A program made the translations under genes and the position numbers. The notes below the pieces were generated by a model. That model saw only the letters and a program-made list of their open reading frames with translations. It was not told where the DNA came from and did not search any database. A DNA stretch of 32,610 nt from Spirochaetia bacterium (GTDB lineage Bacteria; Spirochaetota; Leptospiria; Turneriellales; JAOUFE01), in assembly GCA_029858425.1 (NCBI GenBank), contig JAOUFE010000013.1, forward strand, positions 1 through 32,610, read 5' to 3'. Each line of letters begins with the position of its first letter. Positions within the stretch are counted from its first letter, which is position 1. This document shows positions 15,592 to 24,382 of the stretch, piece by piece.

Positions 15592-17694
15592 ATGGCAAGA
15601 AAATATGCTCTCGATAAGTATAGAAATATTGGAATTATGGCTCACATTGATGCCGGTAAGACCACCACGACGGAAAGAATTTTGTATTATACAGGAAAAA
15701 CCTATAAAATTGGCGAGGTTCATGACGGAGCAACGGAAATGGACTGGATGGAACAGGAAAAGGAAAGGGGCATTACCATTACTTCTGCTGCCACCACTTG
15801 TTTCTGGAAAGATCACCAGATTAATATTATAGATACTCCAGGCCATGTGGACTTTACCGTCGAGGTAGAAAGATCTCTTCGCGTACTCGATGGTGCGGTG
15901 GCGGTATACGATGGAGTTGCAGGCGTAGAGCCCCAAACTGAAACGGTATGGAGACAGGCCGATAAATACAAGGTGCCCAGATTATGTTTTGTAAACAAAA
16001 TGGACAGAACCGGCGCGGACTTTTACAATGCCGTAAAAATGATGAAAGATCGTCTTGGCGCAAATGCCATTCCCATTCAACTGCCTGTTGGAGTTGAATC
16101 GAGTTATACAGGGCATGTAGATCTTGTGGAAAACAAGGCCATTATCTGGACAAACGAAGATCTCGGGGCTCACTATGAAACAAAAGAAGTTCCGGAAGAC
16201 ATGAAAAAACAGGTCGAAGAATACCGTGCCGCCTTAATGAGCGGTATCGCCGAAGCCAACGATGATCTTATAGAAAAATATCTGGAAACCGGCGTTTTAA
16301 CCGTGGAAGAAATGAAAAAAGGCTTGCGCCATGCGGTTTTACAAATGAAAGTATTTCCGGTGATGTGCGGCACCGCCTTTAAAAACAAAGGCGTTCAAAC
16401 TCTCCTGGACTGCGTTGTGGAATACCTTCCCAGTCCTCTCGATGTTCCGCCAATACCCGGTTATGAAACTGCCCATAAAGATGACGTGGGTGTTGAGCCA
16501 ACCCTGGTTCGCCATGCCAGCGATGAAGAACCTTTTTCTGCTCTTGCCTTTAAAATCATGTCAGATCCATATATCGGCAAGCTTACATTTTTCCGTGTTT
16601 ATTCGGGAGTTTTGCAAAAAGGTTCCTATGTAATTAATACTACCAAAGATAAAAAAGAAAGAATTGGGCGAATTCTCCAGATGCACGCCAATCACCGCGA
16701 AGAGCGCGATGAGGTACGGGCGGGCGATATTGCTGCGGCCGTTGGCTTAAAAGACACTTCCACAGGCGATACGCTGACATTTGAAGATAATCAAATTGTA
16801 CTTGAAAAAATGATATTCCCCGAACCGGTAATTTCCGTAGCCGTGGAGCCAAAATCCAAGGCCGATCAGGAAAAAATGGGAGTTGCCCTTTCCAAACTTG
16901 CAGAAGAAGATCCTACATTCAGGGTTCAGGGCGATGAAGAAACCGGCCAAACCCTTATTTCAGGAATGGGAGAACTCCATCTTGAAATTCTTGTGGATCG
17001 AATGAAACGCGAATTCAAGGTTGAAGCCAATGTGGGTAAACCCCAGGTGGCTTACCGGGAAACAATTCGCGGAACAGTCGAGCAGGAAGGACGCTATATC
17101 AAACAGTCGGGCGGACGAGGTCAATACGGACATGTCTGGATCAAGCTGGAACCCCAGGAAGCAGGCAAGGGTTTTGAATTTGTCAATAAAATTGTCGGCG
17201 GAACGATTCCCCGCGAATACATTCCCGCTGTTCAAAAAGGGATTGAGGAAGCTCTGCATACAGGCGTTCTTGCCGGTTATCCGGTTGTAGACGTGAAAGC
17301 CTCTCTTTTTGACGGTTCATACCATGATGTGGACTCCTCCGAACTTGCCTTTAAAATTGCCGGTTCCATGGCATTTAAAGATGCAGCCAGAAAAGCAAAA
17401 CCTGTTTTGTTAGAACCCATGATGAAAGTAGAAGTTACGACGCCGGAAGATTATATGGGCGATGTTGTGGGCGATTTAAACAGGCGACGGGGCAAGGTAA
17501 ACTCCATGGATTCGCGTGGAAACGCCAAAATCGTTGCCGCATTTGTGCCGCTTGGAGACATGTTTGGATATGCCACCGAATTGCGAAGTTTATCTCAGGG
17601 TCGGGCTGCTTACACAATGCAGTTTGATCATTATGAGGAAGTTCCCGGTAATATTGCCAAAGAAATTTCCGAGAAAGCATCAGCCAGACATTGA
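15592..17694 (+). CDS. fusA: Translation elongation factor G
   Basis: A 700-residue GTPase that drives ribosomal translocation. The G domain has G1 AHIDAGKT (17-24), the switch I region [13 protein letters not shown]3 DTPGH (81-85) and G4 NKMD (135-138). Domains II to V follow, including [14 protein letters not shown] and the domain [15 protein letters not shown]. Length and motifs are those of a full canonical EF-G rather than a ribosomal-protection homologue. The ATG is preceded by AGGGGAAATGT. tuf, the usual next gene, is absent and two exported barrel-like proteins follow instead. Confidence 0.98.
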   Translation: MARKYALDKYRNIGIMAHIDAGKTTTTERILYYTGKTYKIGEVHDGATEMDWMEQEKERGITITSAATTCFWKDHQINIIDTPGHVDFTVEVERSLRVLDGAVAVYDGVAGVEPQTETVWRQADKYKVPRLCFVNKMDRTGADFYNAVKMMKDRLGANAIPIQLPVGVESSYTGHVDLVENKAIIWTNEDLGAHYETKEVPEDMKKQVEEYRAALMSGIAEANDDLIEKYLETGVLTVEEMKKGLRHAVLQMKVFPVMCGTAFKNKGVQTLLDCVVEYLPSPLDVPPIPGYETAHKDDVGVEPTLVRHASDEEPFSALAFKIMSDPYIGKLTFFRVYSGVLQKGSYVINTTKDKKERIGRILQMHANHREERDEVRAGDIAAAVGLKDTSTGDTLTFEDNQIVLEKMIFPEPVISVAVEPKSKADQEKMGVALSKLAEEDPTFRVQGDEETGQTLISGMGELHLEILVDRMKREFKVEANVGKPQVAYRETIRGTVEQEGRYIKQSGGRGQYGHVWIKLEPQEAGKGFEFVNKIVGGTIPREYIPAVQKGIEEALHTGVLAGYPVVDVKASLFDGSYHDVDSSELAFKIAGSMAFKDAARKAKPVLLEPMMKVEVTTPEDYMGDVVGDLNRRRGKVNSMDSRGNAKIVAAFVPLGDMFGYATELRSLSQGRAAYTMQFDHYEEVPGNIAKEISEKASARH

Positions 17695-17798
17695 TTTAAA
17701 CGAAAATAATGGCTTCTGTTCTCATTTTTTTTGATTGATTCAAAAAAAAAATAGAAAAAAGTGTAAAAAAACAATCAATTTCCCAAAAACAGAATTAA

Positions 17799-18515
17799 GT
17801 GAAATACTTTATTTTGTTGCTGATTCCTGTGGCCGCATTTTCAAATTCGTTTCCGTTTGGGGATGATGGCCTGCGCATTTTCTTTGATGGAGCCGCTTTG
17901 CAAACAAGCGGATCGCCAATCTTTGACAGTATTTCGGGCATAGAAGTATTGCGCCAGTTTCACAGACTTCAATTCAGAGCGAAAATTCAAAGCGCTACAT
18001 TTTACGATCTGCAATTGCAATACGAAGCCAGCGCTGGATTTAAGCTCGCGAACTCCTGGATTATGGGAATCAATGCAGCGGCAATTCCGGAGGTGAGCAA
18101 AAAAGTTGAGACCGGCTTTCGCTTTGGTACTTACATTAGCTACAAAGATGAAAATTTTCAGGCATACCTGGAGCCTTATTTTAATGGCGATTTCTCTTGG
18201 GGATGCCTGCTGAGGCAAACCATATTTGTTCCTCTAAAATTTGAAATAAGACATTCCTGGTCGTCTCCGGGTCTGGAACTGAATTTGAAACCCGAACTGT
18301 TTGAAAACATCTTTGTACAAATTCAATACGATATTATCTTGAAATCATTTGGCTTTGGGGTGGATATCAAAGCTGACCAAGGAGTTTTCATTGAGGTAAA
18401 TTTGCCGCATTTGTTTTTTAACAAAGGCGAATTCCATGCCGGATTGGCGCTGACATACTTTTTCAGACCGGATGATTCAGAAAAAAAAATCGAGGCGAAA
18501 AAAAATGAGCCTTAA
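17799..18515 (+). CDS. Predicted outer-membrane beta-barrel protein, unknown
   Basis: A 238-residue exported protein starting at GTG 17799. It begins MKYFILLLIPVAAFSNSF, a short signal peptide. The rest alternates polar and aromatic/hydrophobic residues in strand-like runs (FRFGTYISYKDENFQAYLEPYF, IFVQIQYDIILKSFGFGVDI) and a strand ends FHAGLALTYFF, as in small outer-membrane barrels. The tail is charged (EKKIEAKKNEP). I recognise no family. It overlaps the next gene by 11 bases, so the two barrel-like proteins are probably made together. Whether the fusA promoter reaches it is unclear. Confidence 0.65.
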   Translation: MKYFILLLIPVAAFSNSFPFGDDGLRIFFDGAALQTSGSPIFDSISGIEVLRQFHRLQFRAKIQSATFYDLQLQYEASAGFKLANSWIMGINAAAIPEVSKKVETGFRFGTYISYKDENFQAYLEPYFNGDFSWGCLLRQTIFVPLKFEIRHSWSSPGLELNLKPELFENIFVQIQYDIILKSFGFGVDIKADQGVFIEVNLPHLFFNKGEFHAGLALTYFFRPDDSEKKIEAKKNEP

Positions 18516-19773
18516 AAATATTACGGCATTTTTTATTGTATCGTTTATTGCATTGCCTGTCTCCAATGCGCTATTTGCCGCAGTATCTGCCGATCGTATG
18601 GAATGGAATACCGTTGCCGGATGGACGTCGGAAAACTCCAGAGAAAATATAATTATCTGGAGCTATTTAAAATCTGCTTATTATGAAGCTGGAATTTACA
18701 GCGCTGCAGGCAATTTTATGTTTTACGGAGGAGTAGATTATTTAAATAACGAATTTACATTTCAGGCTGGTTATATGTTCCGATCATTGTTTCATGGATT
18801 TATTTTGTCTCCTGGAGGGTATTTGCCGGAAAGCAAATCCAGTCCGGACATGCGACCAGTCGGTCTCGCCGCAGGATTTAAAAAAAACTGGTTTTCTGCT
18901 GCAGCGGGCTACTACTTGCATCAGTCGATTGATCGTCTTGCGAATATGACGGAGAAAACGCAGGTGTCCAGTTTCGCCGTAAACTGGTTTTTTGATAAAT
19001 GGGAAATGACCAGTCAAACAGGATACTTGATTTCCGGTACTGCTCCGCCAACAAGCGACATGAAAAGTCTTTGGGAATATATGAATCCATATTTTTCCTT
19101 GTCGGCAAAAATCTCAAGGGTATGGGAGATTAACGCCATTTATTCCGCAGTCTATGGCGGGGCGGCGCATTCTTCGCTTTTCCTGAACAAATATCTATTT
19201 GGTCTGGATTTTATATACCAAAAAAAAGCAAATCCATGGGCAGCTTTAATCTATAACCAGAACTTGCTCTTTTATGCTTTTATGAAATCAGACTTTTTAA
19301 TATTGAAAATATATGAAAAAAAAGAAATCATTACGGGGCAGACGAAAATCATGTTTCAAAACTGGATATTGTATAACTACGTAAATACAGAAATAAATTT
19401 AAGTGGGTTAATATATCATTCTCCGGAAGAAAAACTGGCGCCTTATATGGGAGTATATGCTTCTTATGATTTTAAGGTATATTACGGATCTCTTGGTTTT
19501 AGTTTTGGAGAAATCTGGATGCTGTGTCTGGTTTATGGGCTAAATGGATCCGGGCGGTTTTACCCCTATGATCCGGAGATCATCCCCGATAGATTTTACC
19601 TCGACAATCTACAGTTTGATTCCTATACATTTTACAACCACTCCTATACCGGAGCACAGTTTTTTTGGAATCAGGAAAACATGTTTTTCTACTTAAGCTT
19701 TCTGGAAAACTTTGAAGAGAAAATCAACAGTCTGGTCTTTACTGCGCGATTGATGTACAAGAAAGAATTTTAA
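18505..19773 (+). CDS. Predicted outer-membrane beta-barrel protein, unknown
   Basis: A 422-residue exported protein from ATG 18505, chosen because GAGGCG lies upstream and because it gives a signal peptide (MSLKNITAFFIVSFIALPV...). The body is rich in Tyr, Trp, Phe, Gly and Asn in alternating strands (YEAGIYSAAGNFMFYGGVDY, FTFQAGYMFRSLFHGFI) and ends with a typical barrel C-terminus, LVFTARLMYKKEF (terminal Phe). It is probably a 16-stranded or larger barrel. It is paired with the preceding barrel-like gene. Its TAA directly abuts the stop of the convergent M23 peptidase gene. Function unknown. Confidence 0.68.
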   Translation: MSLKNITAFFIVSFIALPVSNALFAAVSADRMEWNTVAGWTSENSRENIIIWSYLKSAYYEAGIYSAAGNFMFYGGVDYLNNEFTFQAGYMFRSLFHGFILSPGGYLPESKSSPDMRPVGLAAGFKKNWFSAAAGYYLHQSIDRLANMTEKTQVSSFAVNWFFDKWEMTSQTGYLISGTAPPTSDMKSLWEYMNPYFSLSAKISRVWEINAIYSAVYGGAAHSSLFLNKYLFGLDFIYQKKANPWAALIYNQNLLFYAFMKSDFLILKIYEKKEIITGQTKIMFQNWILYNYVNTEINLSGLIYHSPEEKLAPYMGVYASYDFKVYYGSLGFSFGEIWMLCLVYGLNGSGRFYPYDPEIIPDRFYLDNLQFDSYTFYNHSYTGAQFFWNQENMFFYLSFLENFEEKINSLVFTARLMYKKEF

Positions 19774-20682
19774 TTAATCCTTTATTTGCAGCTCAATGAC
19801 TTCTTTGGTTTCTGGTCCAAGGTAGCCGGCGGCCTTCCAGATAACTTTTTTATTTTTTTTGAATTCGTTTCCGAGATTTAACCAGTTTTCAAAATAGACA
19901 TTTTCAAATATTTTTCCATTGGAGGTTCTCCAGCGGTTATCTGAAAAAGAGAGATAGTCAAACATTATTTTTTGAATGGGATTTTTCATCTCGTCTTCGC
20001 TGTAGGTTTCAAAAGTATAAATTCCCCATTTTTCGATGCCGGTACCGGAGTCTATGATTCTTGCATACAATGGATAGTCTTTTGTCATTTTAAAGGTTTT
20101 ATTTAAATCAATGTTCACAAATCCGTCGGGCAGCAAAATCCCGTATCCGAGCGCAGAAGGGGGCGCAATATTTTTATAAATTCCTGTTTCCAGATACGGA
20201 AGCGGGTTTATCATTTTTTTGTTGATCGGGTCATATATAAAAAAATGAAGATGTGCGCCTCCTGAATGCCCGGTATCTCCGGACTTTCCGAGGGGAGTTT
20301 GCAGCGTTAATTCTGAAATTTTATCGAGGTCTGGATTAATTTGCTGAAGATGCATATAGCCGCTCCAGTAACCGGCATGTTGCAGAACTATTGTCTTTCC
20401 GCCGCCAAAAGGGATGTCTCCTGGCCTGAATTTTGCTTCGGTTTTCCACAGCACCCTCCCGGTTTGAACCGGATAAACCGGAATTCCTTTTCCGGCAATG
20501 TCAAGGCCATTGTGAAAATGATCCATGCGCGACTCGCCAAAGGTGGAACTGATGATAAACGGCTTTTCGATATCGACTGGCCAGTAAATGTGAATTTCCG
20601 GATCGGTTGAGTTTGGAGTGTCGGCGCTGAAAATCTGAAGAGAGGCAAGGCAAAAAAAACCGAACAGTATTTTTTTGGACAT
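19774..20682 (-). CDS. M23-family peptidoglycan endopeptidase-like protein
   Basis: A 302-residue exported protein; residues 1-20 are a signal peptide. The M23 (LytM) domain has H57 and D61 in HNGLDIAG, H111 in SGYMHL, and H144-x-H146 in GGAHLHF, which are all the zinc and catalytic residues of active DD-endopeptidases. About 150 further residues follow (KIMFDYLSFSDNRWRTSNGK...), a C-terminal domain I do not recognise. No LysM domain is present. It should act in the periplasm on peptidoglycan cross-links. It is the last gene of the mla cluster, 38 bases after mlaD. An in-frame ATG at 20706 is a possible alternative start. Confidence 0.88.
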   Translation of the reverse strand: MSKKILFGFFCLASLQIFSADTPNSTDPEIHIYWPVDIEKPFIISSTFGESRMDHFHNGLDIAGKGIPVYPVQTGRVLWKTEAKFRPGDIPFGGGKTIVLQHAGYWSGYMHLQQINPDLDKISELTLQTPLGKSGDTGHSGGAHLHFFIYDPINKKMINPLPYLETGIYKNIAPPSALGYGILLPDGFVNIDLNKTFKMTKDYPLYARIIDSGTGIEKWGIYTFETYSEDEMKNPIQKIMFDYLSFSDNRWRTSNGKIFENVYFENWLNLGNEFKKNKKVIWKAAGYLGPETKEVIELQIKD

Positions 20683-20720
20683 ATCCGGAACTTTATTCCA
20701 AATCATGTCCCGTCAAGCGC

Positions 20721-21647
20721 TTAATTTTGTTTTGGTTTTCCAAATACATTTTGCATGGACAATAACAGGTTTTGAAGCTCGATTAGATTTATTTTCAGAA
20801 GAGCAATTACTTTATCTACTTCTTTTCTATTTCCAAGGTTGTTATCGGAAAACTGTTTTAAATTTTCAGTTACAGAATCCATATTGGTCATTATTTTCTC
20901 AATTTTGGCGCTCAATGATTTGGAGTCATTCAGTATGTATCCAATGCTGTTGTCTTTGGAGTTTAGTCTTTCGGTCACCAGCCTGATATTTCCGGTAATT
21001 TCAGCTGTATTGGCCAATGCGACCAGAATTTTATCGCTGGCGGCTGTTCTCTGGTTTCCTCTCAGTCCTGAAATAATGGCATTTGTGCTGTCCATGGTTT
21101 TGGAGATATTGTTCAGAGTGGATTCAAGGGCAGGCTTGAGTGTATGAACGTCGTCAAGAATTAATTTAATTTTGTCAGTTAATTCGTCCGTTGCTTTGGA
21201 TGTTATGGCAAAACGGGTTAAAATATCCTGGCCTTCGGGCATATCTGATGAATATACCAGACTTTGTGGTTTTAACAGAGTTGCATCGGGATCCGAGTTT
21301 GTCACCAGCACAAGATTGGAAGCTCCCAAAAGACTGCTTTGAATTCTCACTACTGAATCCGTTTTCATCAGATAGCGGTATTTATTGTAAACATAAATAT
21401 CGGCTCTGATCTGGTTATCTTTTGTCAGGGTCATGGATTTTACTTTTCCGATGTTAAACCCTTTATACTTAATTGCCGTACCCCCGGTAAAACCGTGTCC
21501 GTCATTAAAAAGGGTGTAATGGCTTTGCTTGAAAGCAATCAAGTCGCTTCCCTCGATAATTAAAACGGCCAGTACGAGAAGAAAAAATACGCCGGTTAAA
21601 AGAAAAAAAGCTACGGATTTTTGTCGGTCGTTAAATGTAAATGGCAT
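20721..21647 (-). CDS. mlaD: MCE-domain lipid-transport protein, MlaD-like
   Basis: A 308-residue periplasmic protein anchored by one N-terminal helix (about 12-31). The MCE domain (about 41-118) has HGFTGGTAIKYKGFNIGKV and SSLLGASNLVLV, the usual core that forms a hexameric ring for lipid passage in Mla and related systems. After it comes a long helical, coiled-coil-like region (DELTDKIKLILDDVHTLKP..., ...NMDSVTENLKQFSDN) of about 150 residues, longer than in E. coli MlaD and more like the tunnel-forming MCE proteins. GAGGGG precedes the ATG. It is the third gene after mlaE and mlaF. Confidence 0.88.
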   Translation of the reverse strand: MPFTFNDRQKSVAFFLLTGVFFLLVLAVLIIEGSDLIAFKQSHYTLFNDGHGFTGGTAIKYKGFNIGKVKSMTLTKDNQIRADIYVYNKYRYLMKTDSVVRIQSSLLGASNLVLVTNSDPDATLLKPQSLVYSSDMPEGQDILTRFAITSKATDELTDKIKLILDDVHTLKPALESTLNNISKTMDSTNAIISGLRGNQRTAASDKILVALANTAEITGNIRLVTERLNSKDNSIGYILNDSKSLSAKIEKIMTNMDSVTENLKQFSDNNLGNRKEVDKVIALLKINLIELQNLLLSMQNVFGKPKQN

Positions 21648-21654
21648 ATTCCCC

Positions 21655-22380
21655 TCATTTGTTCATAAGCGATTTTATAACATGATTTTTTGATTTTAAC
21701 AGATTGTCCGGTTTTTCGCTGGTGACAAGATGGCCGTTATGCAAAACACCTACCTGATCGGCCACCGATAAACCGTAATCCAGGTCATTTGTCACAAGAA
21801 TGCTTGTTTTTTGCGCTGAATGTCTGGCCTTGATAATTTTTTTTACCTTTTTTTTTTCAATCTGATCCAGATTGGATAGAGGTTCGTCCCAGAATAATAT
21901 TTCAGGATCTTCCAGCAGAGCCCGGATGATGTTAAAAATCATGCGTTGCCCCGTGCTTAAATAGTATGGCCGTTGTTGCAGGATTTCGGCATCTATATTG
22001 AACAAATCCAGGTATGGATTGATTTTATCGAGTATTTCGTTTTTATTCAGGGATGTGTGGTAAAAATAATAAAGCGACAGATTTTCAAAAATCGTCATGT
22101 TGCTGATCAAGGCGGAATTTTGAAATACAAAAGAACATTTTTTATGATACTCCAGCATATTTTTCTGGCTTAGTTTATATATATTTTCTCCGGAAACCAT
22201 CACCGACCCTTCAATATCCATAAATAAACCGTTGATTACTTTTAGAAAAGCTGATTTCCCGCTTCCGGCGGTACCCATTAAATAATAAAATGATCCTTTC
22301 GGAATGACTTCCGAAATGTTCATCAGTACCGGATGACCGTTTAGCCTTAAGGTGATATTTTTTAACTCTATTCCCTGCAT
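21655..22380 (-). CDS. mlaF: ABC transporter ATPase, MlaF-like, with altered H-loop
   Basis: A 241-residue ATP-binding subunit for the MCE lipid transporter. Walker A is GTAGSGKS (36-43), the Q-loop is Q87 in FVFQNS, the signature is LSTGQ (141-145), and Walker B is ILFWDE (161-166). The switch position that is normally His (THD) reads TND (197-199), so the H-loop residue is Asn198. In most ABC ATPases this change severely reduces hydrolysis; some degenerate sites carry it. The start lies four bases after the mlaE stop and the stop lies seven bases before mlaD, a compact operon. Confidence 0.87.
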   Translation of the reverse strand: MQGIELKNITLRLNGHPVLMNISEVIPKGSFYYLMGTAGSGKSAFLKVINGLFMDIEGSVMVSGENIYKLSQKNMLEYHKKCSFVFQNSALISNMTIFENLSLYYFYHTSLNKNEILDKINPYLDLFNIDAEILQQRPYYLSTGQRMIFNIIRALLEDPEILFWDEPLSNLDQIEKKKVKKIIKARHSAQKTSILVTNDLDYGLSVADQVGVLHNGHLVTSEKPDNLLKSKNHVIKSLMNK

Positions 22381-22384
22381 AATT

Positions 22385-23154
22385 TTATAGAGAGAAACTC
22401 AAGGTCATTATTATATCCAGTATAAAAAGCATGGATATAGAACTTACAACTGCTTTTGTCGTTACCTGTGGAATCTGGGTCGAAGAAAATGCCTGAAATC
22501 CGTAATAAATAGAAATGGCGGCAATAAATACTCCAAAAACTGCGCTTTTTAAAACAGCTCCGAGGATATCCACAAAGCTGATTTCGCGGGTAATATATGT
22601 TTGAAAATCATTGAAGGTTAATCCGGCATAAATGTTGCCCATGCAAAACCCTCCGAGAAGACCCATGGCAATAAAATAAACGGTTAATACCATAAGAGCC
22701 ATACAGGCTCCCATAATCCTCGGAAAAACAACAAGATAAAGAGTGTCAATCCCCAGCATCTCCAGGGCGCTGATTTCCTCATTTACCATCATGGTGGCAA
22801 TTTCTGCGGAAATTGCAGAACCTGAACGGGCAATCACCACAAATGCAGTTAATAATGGGCCAAGCTCTCTGACAATGACACTATCCAAAATTACGGCGAT
22901 TAAATCCAGCGCGCCTACCTGGGAAAGTCGTTCAAAAAGCTGAATTACCGTATGGCTCCGATAAGAAATGCGACAGAGCTGATGATTTTTATGGCGAGGT
23001 TGCCCGAAAAATAAAGCTGATCGATAAAAATCTTATTAACAATATTCCTGCCCCGATTGGAGGTCGCGTAAGCTACAGTCGAGTACACAATAAGAGCAAA
23101 AATGCCGCCGAAGTACTTCCAGAACTTGTAAGGCGAAGCAATGAGTTTATTCAT
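22385..23154 (-). pseudogene. mlaE: mlaE-like permease gene split by a one-base frameshift
   Basis: The first 69 codons (ATG 23154 to TAA at 22945-22947) encode an MlaE N-terminus (IDQLYFSGNLAIKIISSVAFLIGAI). The family then continues in the -1 frame as VIQLFERLSQVGALDLIAV and the diagnostic VRELGPLLTAFVVIARSGSAISAEIATM to a stop at 22385. Joining the frames with one inserted base near 22945-22955 gives about 257 residues, the normal MlaE length. The downstream part has no good start (a TTG at 22888). There is no slippery heptamer, so this is a recent mutation or a sequence error, not obvious programmed shifting. It should be the membrane subunit for mlaF/mlaD. Confidence 0.85.
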
Positions 23155-23435
23155 AACAGTCTGGCTTTCACGAAAAATACATCAGAAATATCTAATTTCA
23201 TATTTCATTATCGGTTTGCTTTCATCAAAGATAAATTTTTTTTAGTACCCATCCTTACCTGTCGCTATATTTCGCAGCTTTAAATAGCTTCAAATAAGGT
23301 AAAATCAAGGGGAATAAGTCGCTTTATGTTCATGATTGCCGTGAACCGATGATGAAACACAAAAATATATAAAGTGTACTTGTTTCACCGGCAAAGGCCG
23401 GGAGATGGTGCATATTTTCCAAAAAATGGGCTCTG
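23155..23435. other. Divergent spacer between mlaE and the flagellin leader
   Basis: No gene is visible. A CCGGC-AAAG-GCCGG hairpin lies at 23388-23401. TAAAGTGT (23370-23377), then nine bases, then ACCGGCAA (23387-23394) vaguely resembles a sigma-28 flagellar promoter (TAAA...GCCGATAA), but the spacing and -10 are poor. Promoters for mlaE (-) and flagellin (+) must lie here. Confidence 0.4.
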
Positions 23436-23531
23436 CCGGGGTGAAAGGGCTGATGCGTATTGCATCAGTCTTTTCACTCCGGTACGAGAACTCATCTGTT
23501 GTAGATGAGTCCATTCAATCCGGAGTGGAGG
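23436..23531 (+). promoter_or_regulatory. Structured flagellin leader with alternative anti-SD pairing
   Basis: Fold 1: 23436-23456 pairs with 23462-23482 over 21 consecutive positions (three G-U pairs) around the loop GTATT. Next is a perfect 8-bp hairpin, ACTCATCT-GTTGT-AGATGAGT (23490-23510). Fold 2: 23471-23482, the 3' arm of the first hairpin, can instead pair with CCGGAGTGGAGG (23520-23531) over 12 positions (three G-U), covering the ribosome site GGAGG completely. The two folds exclude each other. The 5' arm (CCGGGGTGAAAGGG) mimics the ribosome-site segment it competes with. The arrangement suggests switchable translation of the flagellin mRNA. Confidence 0.6.
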
Positions 23532-23536
23532 AAAAT

Positions 23537-24382
23537 ATGCAGGTAAACCACAACACATCGGCGATATTTGCCCTGAGGCAGATAAAAATGTCAGAATCCA
23601 TGCTGACAAAGTCTATTGAAAAGCTTTCCAGCGGAGAACGTATAAACCGGGCGGGCGATGACGCTACAAATCTGGCTGTTTCCGAGAAAATGCGCACGCA
23701 AATTCACGGATTAAAACAGGCAGAAGACAACGGCATGCTTGGTTTGTCTTTTTTGCAGGTAACCGAGGGCTCTTTAGCTCAGGTAAATGATGTTTTGCAG
23801 CGGATACGATCTTTGTCCATACAGGCTGCCAATGGCATTTACTCCGGAAGCGACAGGATGCAGATTAACGTAGAGGTATCCCAGTTGATTGATGAGGTTG
23901 ACAGAATTTCAACGTCGGCTGAGTTTAACCGGATGAAATTGCTTGATGGAAGCCTTTCCAAAAGCGGAAAAGCAAGCGTTTTTTTCCACGTTGGTCCAAA
24001 TCAAAACCAGAGAATCCATGCGTTTATTGCGACCATGAATTCGAAGGCTTTCAAGTTGACCGAGGGCGGTGTTAAAAAAGGCGTTTCAACAGTAGATAAA
24101 GCCAATAATATGCTCGGAACAGTCGACAGCGCGCTGGATAACTTGAACAAACAGCGAGCCAGCGTTGGAGCCTATTACAACAGGCTGGAAACAACGGTTC
24201 GTTCGTTGCAGACAGGTTACGAAAATATGGTCGCTGCCGAAAGCCGGGTACGGGATACGGATATGGCCGAAGAATTAGTGGAGTACACCAGACAGCAGGT
24301 GCTTTTGCAGAGTGGTACGGCGATGCTCGCACAGGCAAATCAAAAGTCAAAAATTGTTTTGCAACTGCTCAAGGAAATTTAA
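23537..24382 (+). CDS. Flagellin, spirochaete FlaB-like filament core protein
   Basis: A 281-residue flagellin. The N-terminal D0/D1 region (MQVNHNTSAIFALRQIKM..., LSSGERINRAGDDATNLAVSEKM, ANGIYSGSDRMQINVEVSQLIDEVDRIS) and the C-terminal region (NKQRASVGAYYNRLE, AAESRVRDTDMAEELVEYTRQQVLLQSGTAMLAQAN) are canonical. The short middle lacks a large outer domain and contains FFHVGPNQNQRIHAFIATMNSKA, a feature of periplasmic FlaB proteins of spirochaetes, so it probably builds the core of an endoflagellum. The start at ATG 23537 has GGAGG six bases upstream. The frame stays open to an ATG at 23405, but that extension spans the leader hairpins and breaks the family N-terminus. The protein has no Cys. 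It stands alone, away from other filament genes. Confidence 0.93.
   Translation: MQVNHNTSAIFALRQIKMSESMLTKSIEKLSSGERINRAGDDATNLAVSEKMRTQIHGLKQAEDNGMLGLSFLQVTEGSLAQVNDVLQRIRSLSIQAANGIYSGSDRMQINVEVSQLIDEVDRISTSAEFNRMKLLDGSLSKSGKASVFFHVGPNQNQRIHAFIATMNSKAFKLTEGGVKKGVSTVDKANNMLGTVDSALDNLNKQRASVGAYYNRLETTVRSLQTGYENMVAAESRVRDTDMAEELVEYTRQQVLLQSGTAMLAQANQKSKIVLQLLKEI

Noticed and set aside
15484-15936. 150-codon open frame antisense to fusA
   Set aside because: It lies opposite a highly conserved gene, has no ribosome site and has no recognisable domain.
22930-22960. Programmed -1 frameshift in mlaE
   Set aside because: No slippery heptamer or stimulatory hairpin is visible at the switch, and MlaE is not known to use recoding. 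A mutation or sequence error is simpler.
23370-23394. Sigma-28 promoter for flagellin
   Set aside because: TAAA is present, but the second box (ACCGGCAA) and its spacing differ from the consensus. Kept only as a remark.
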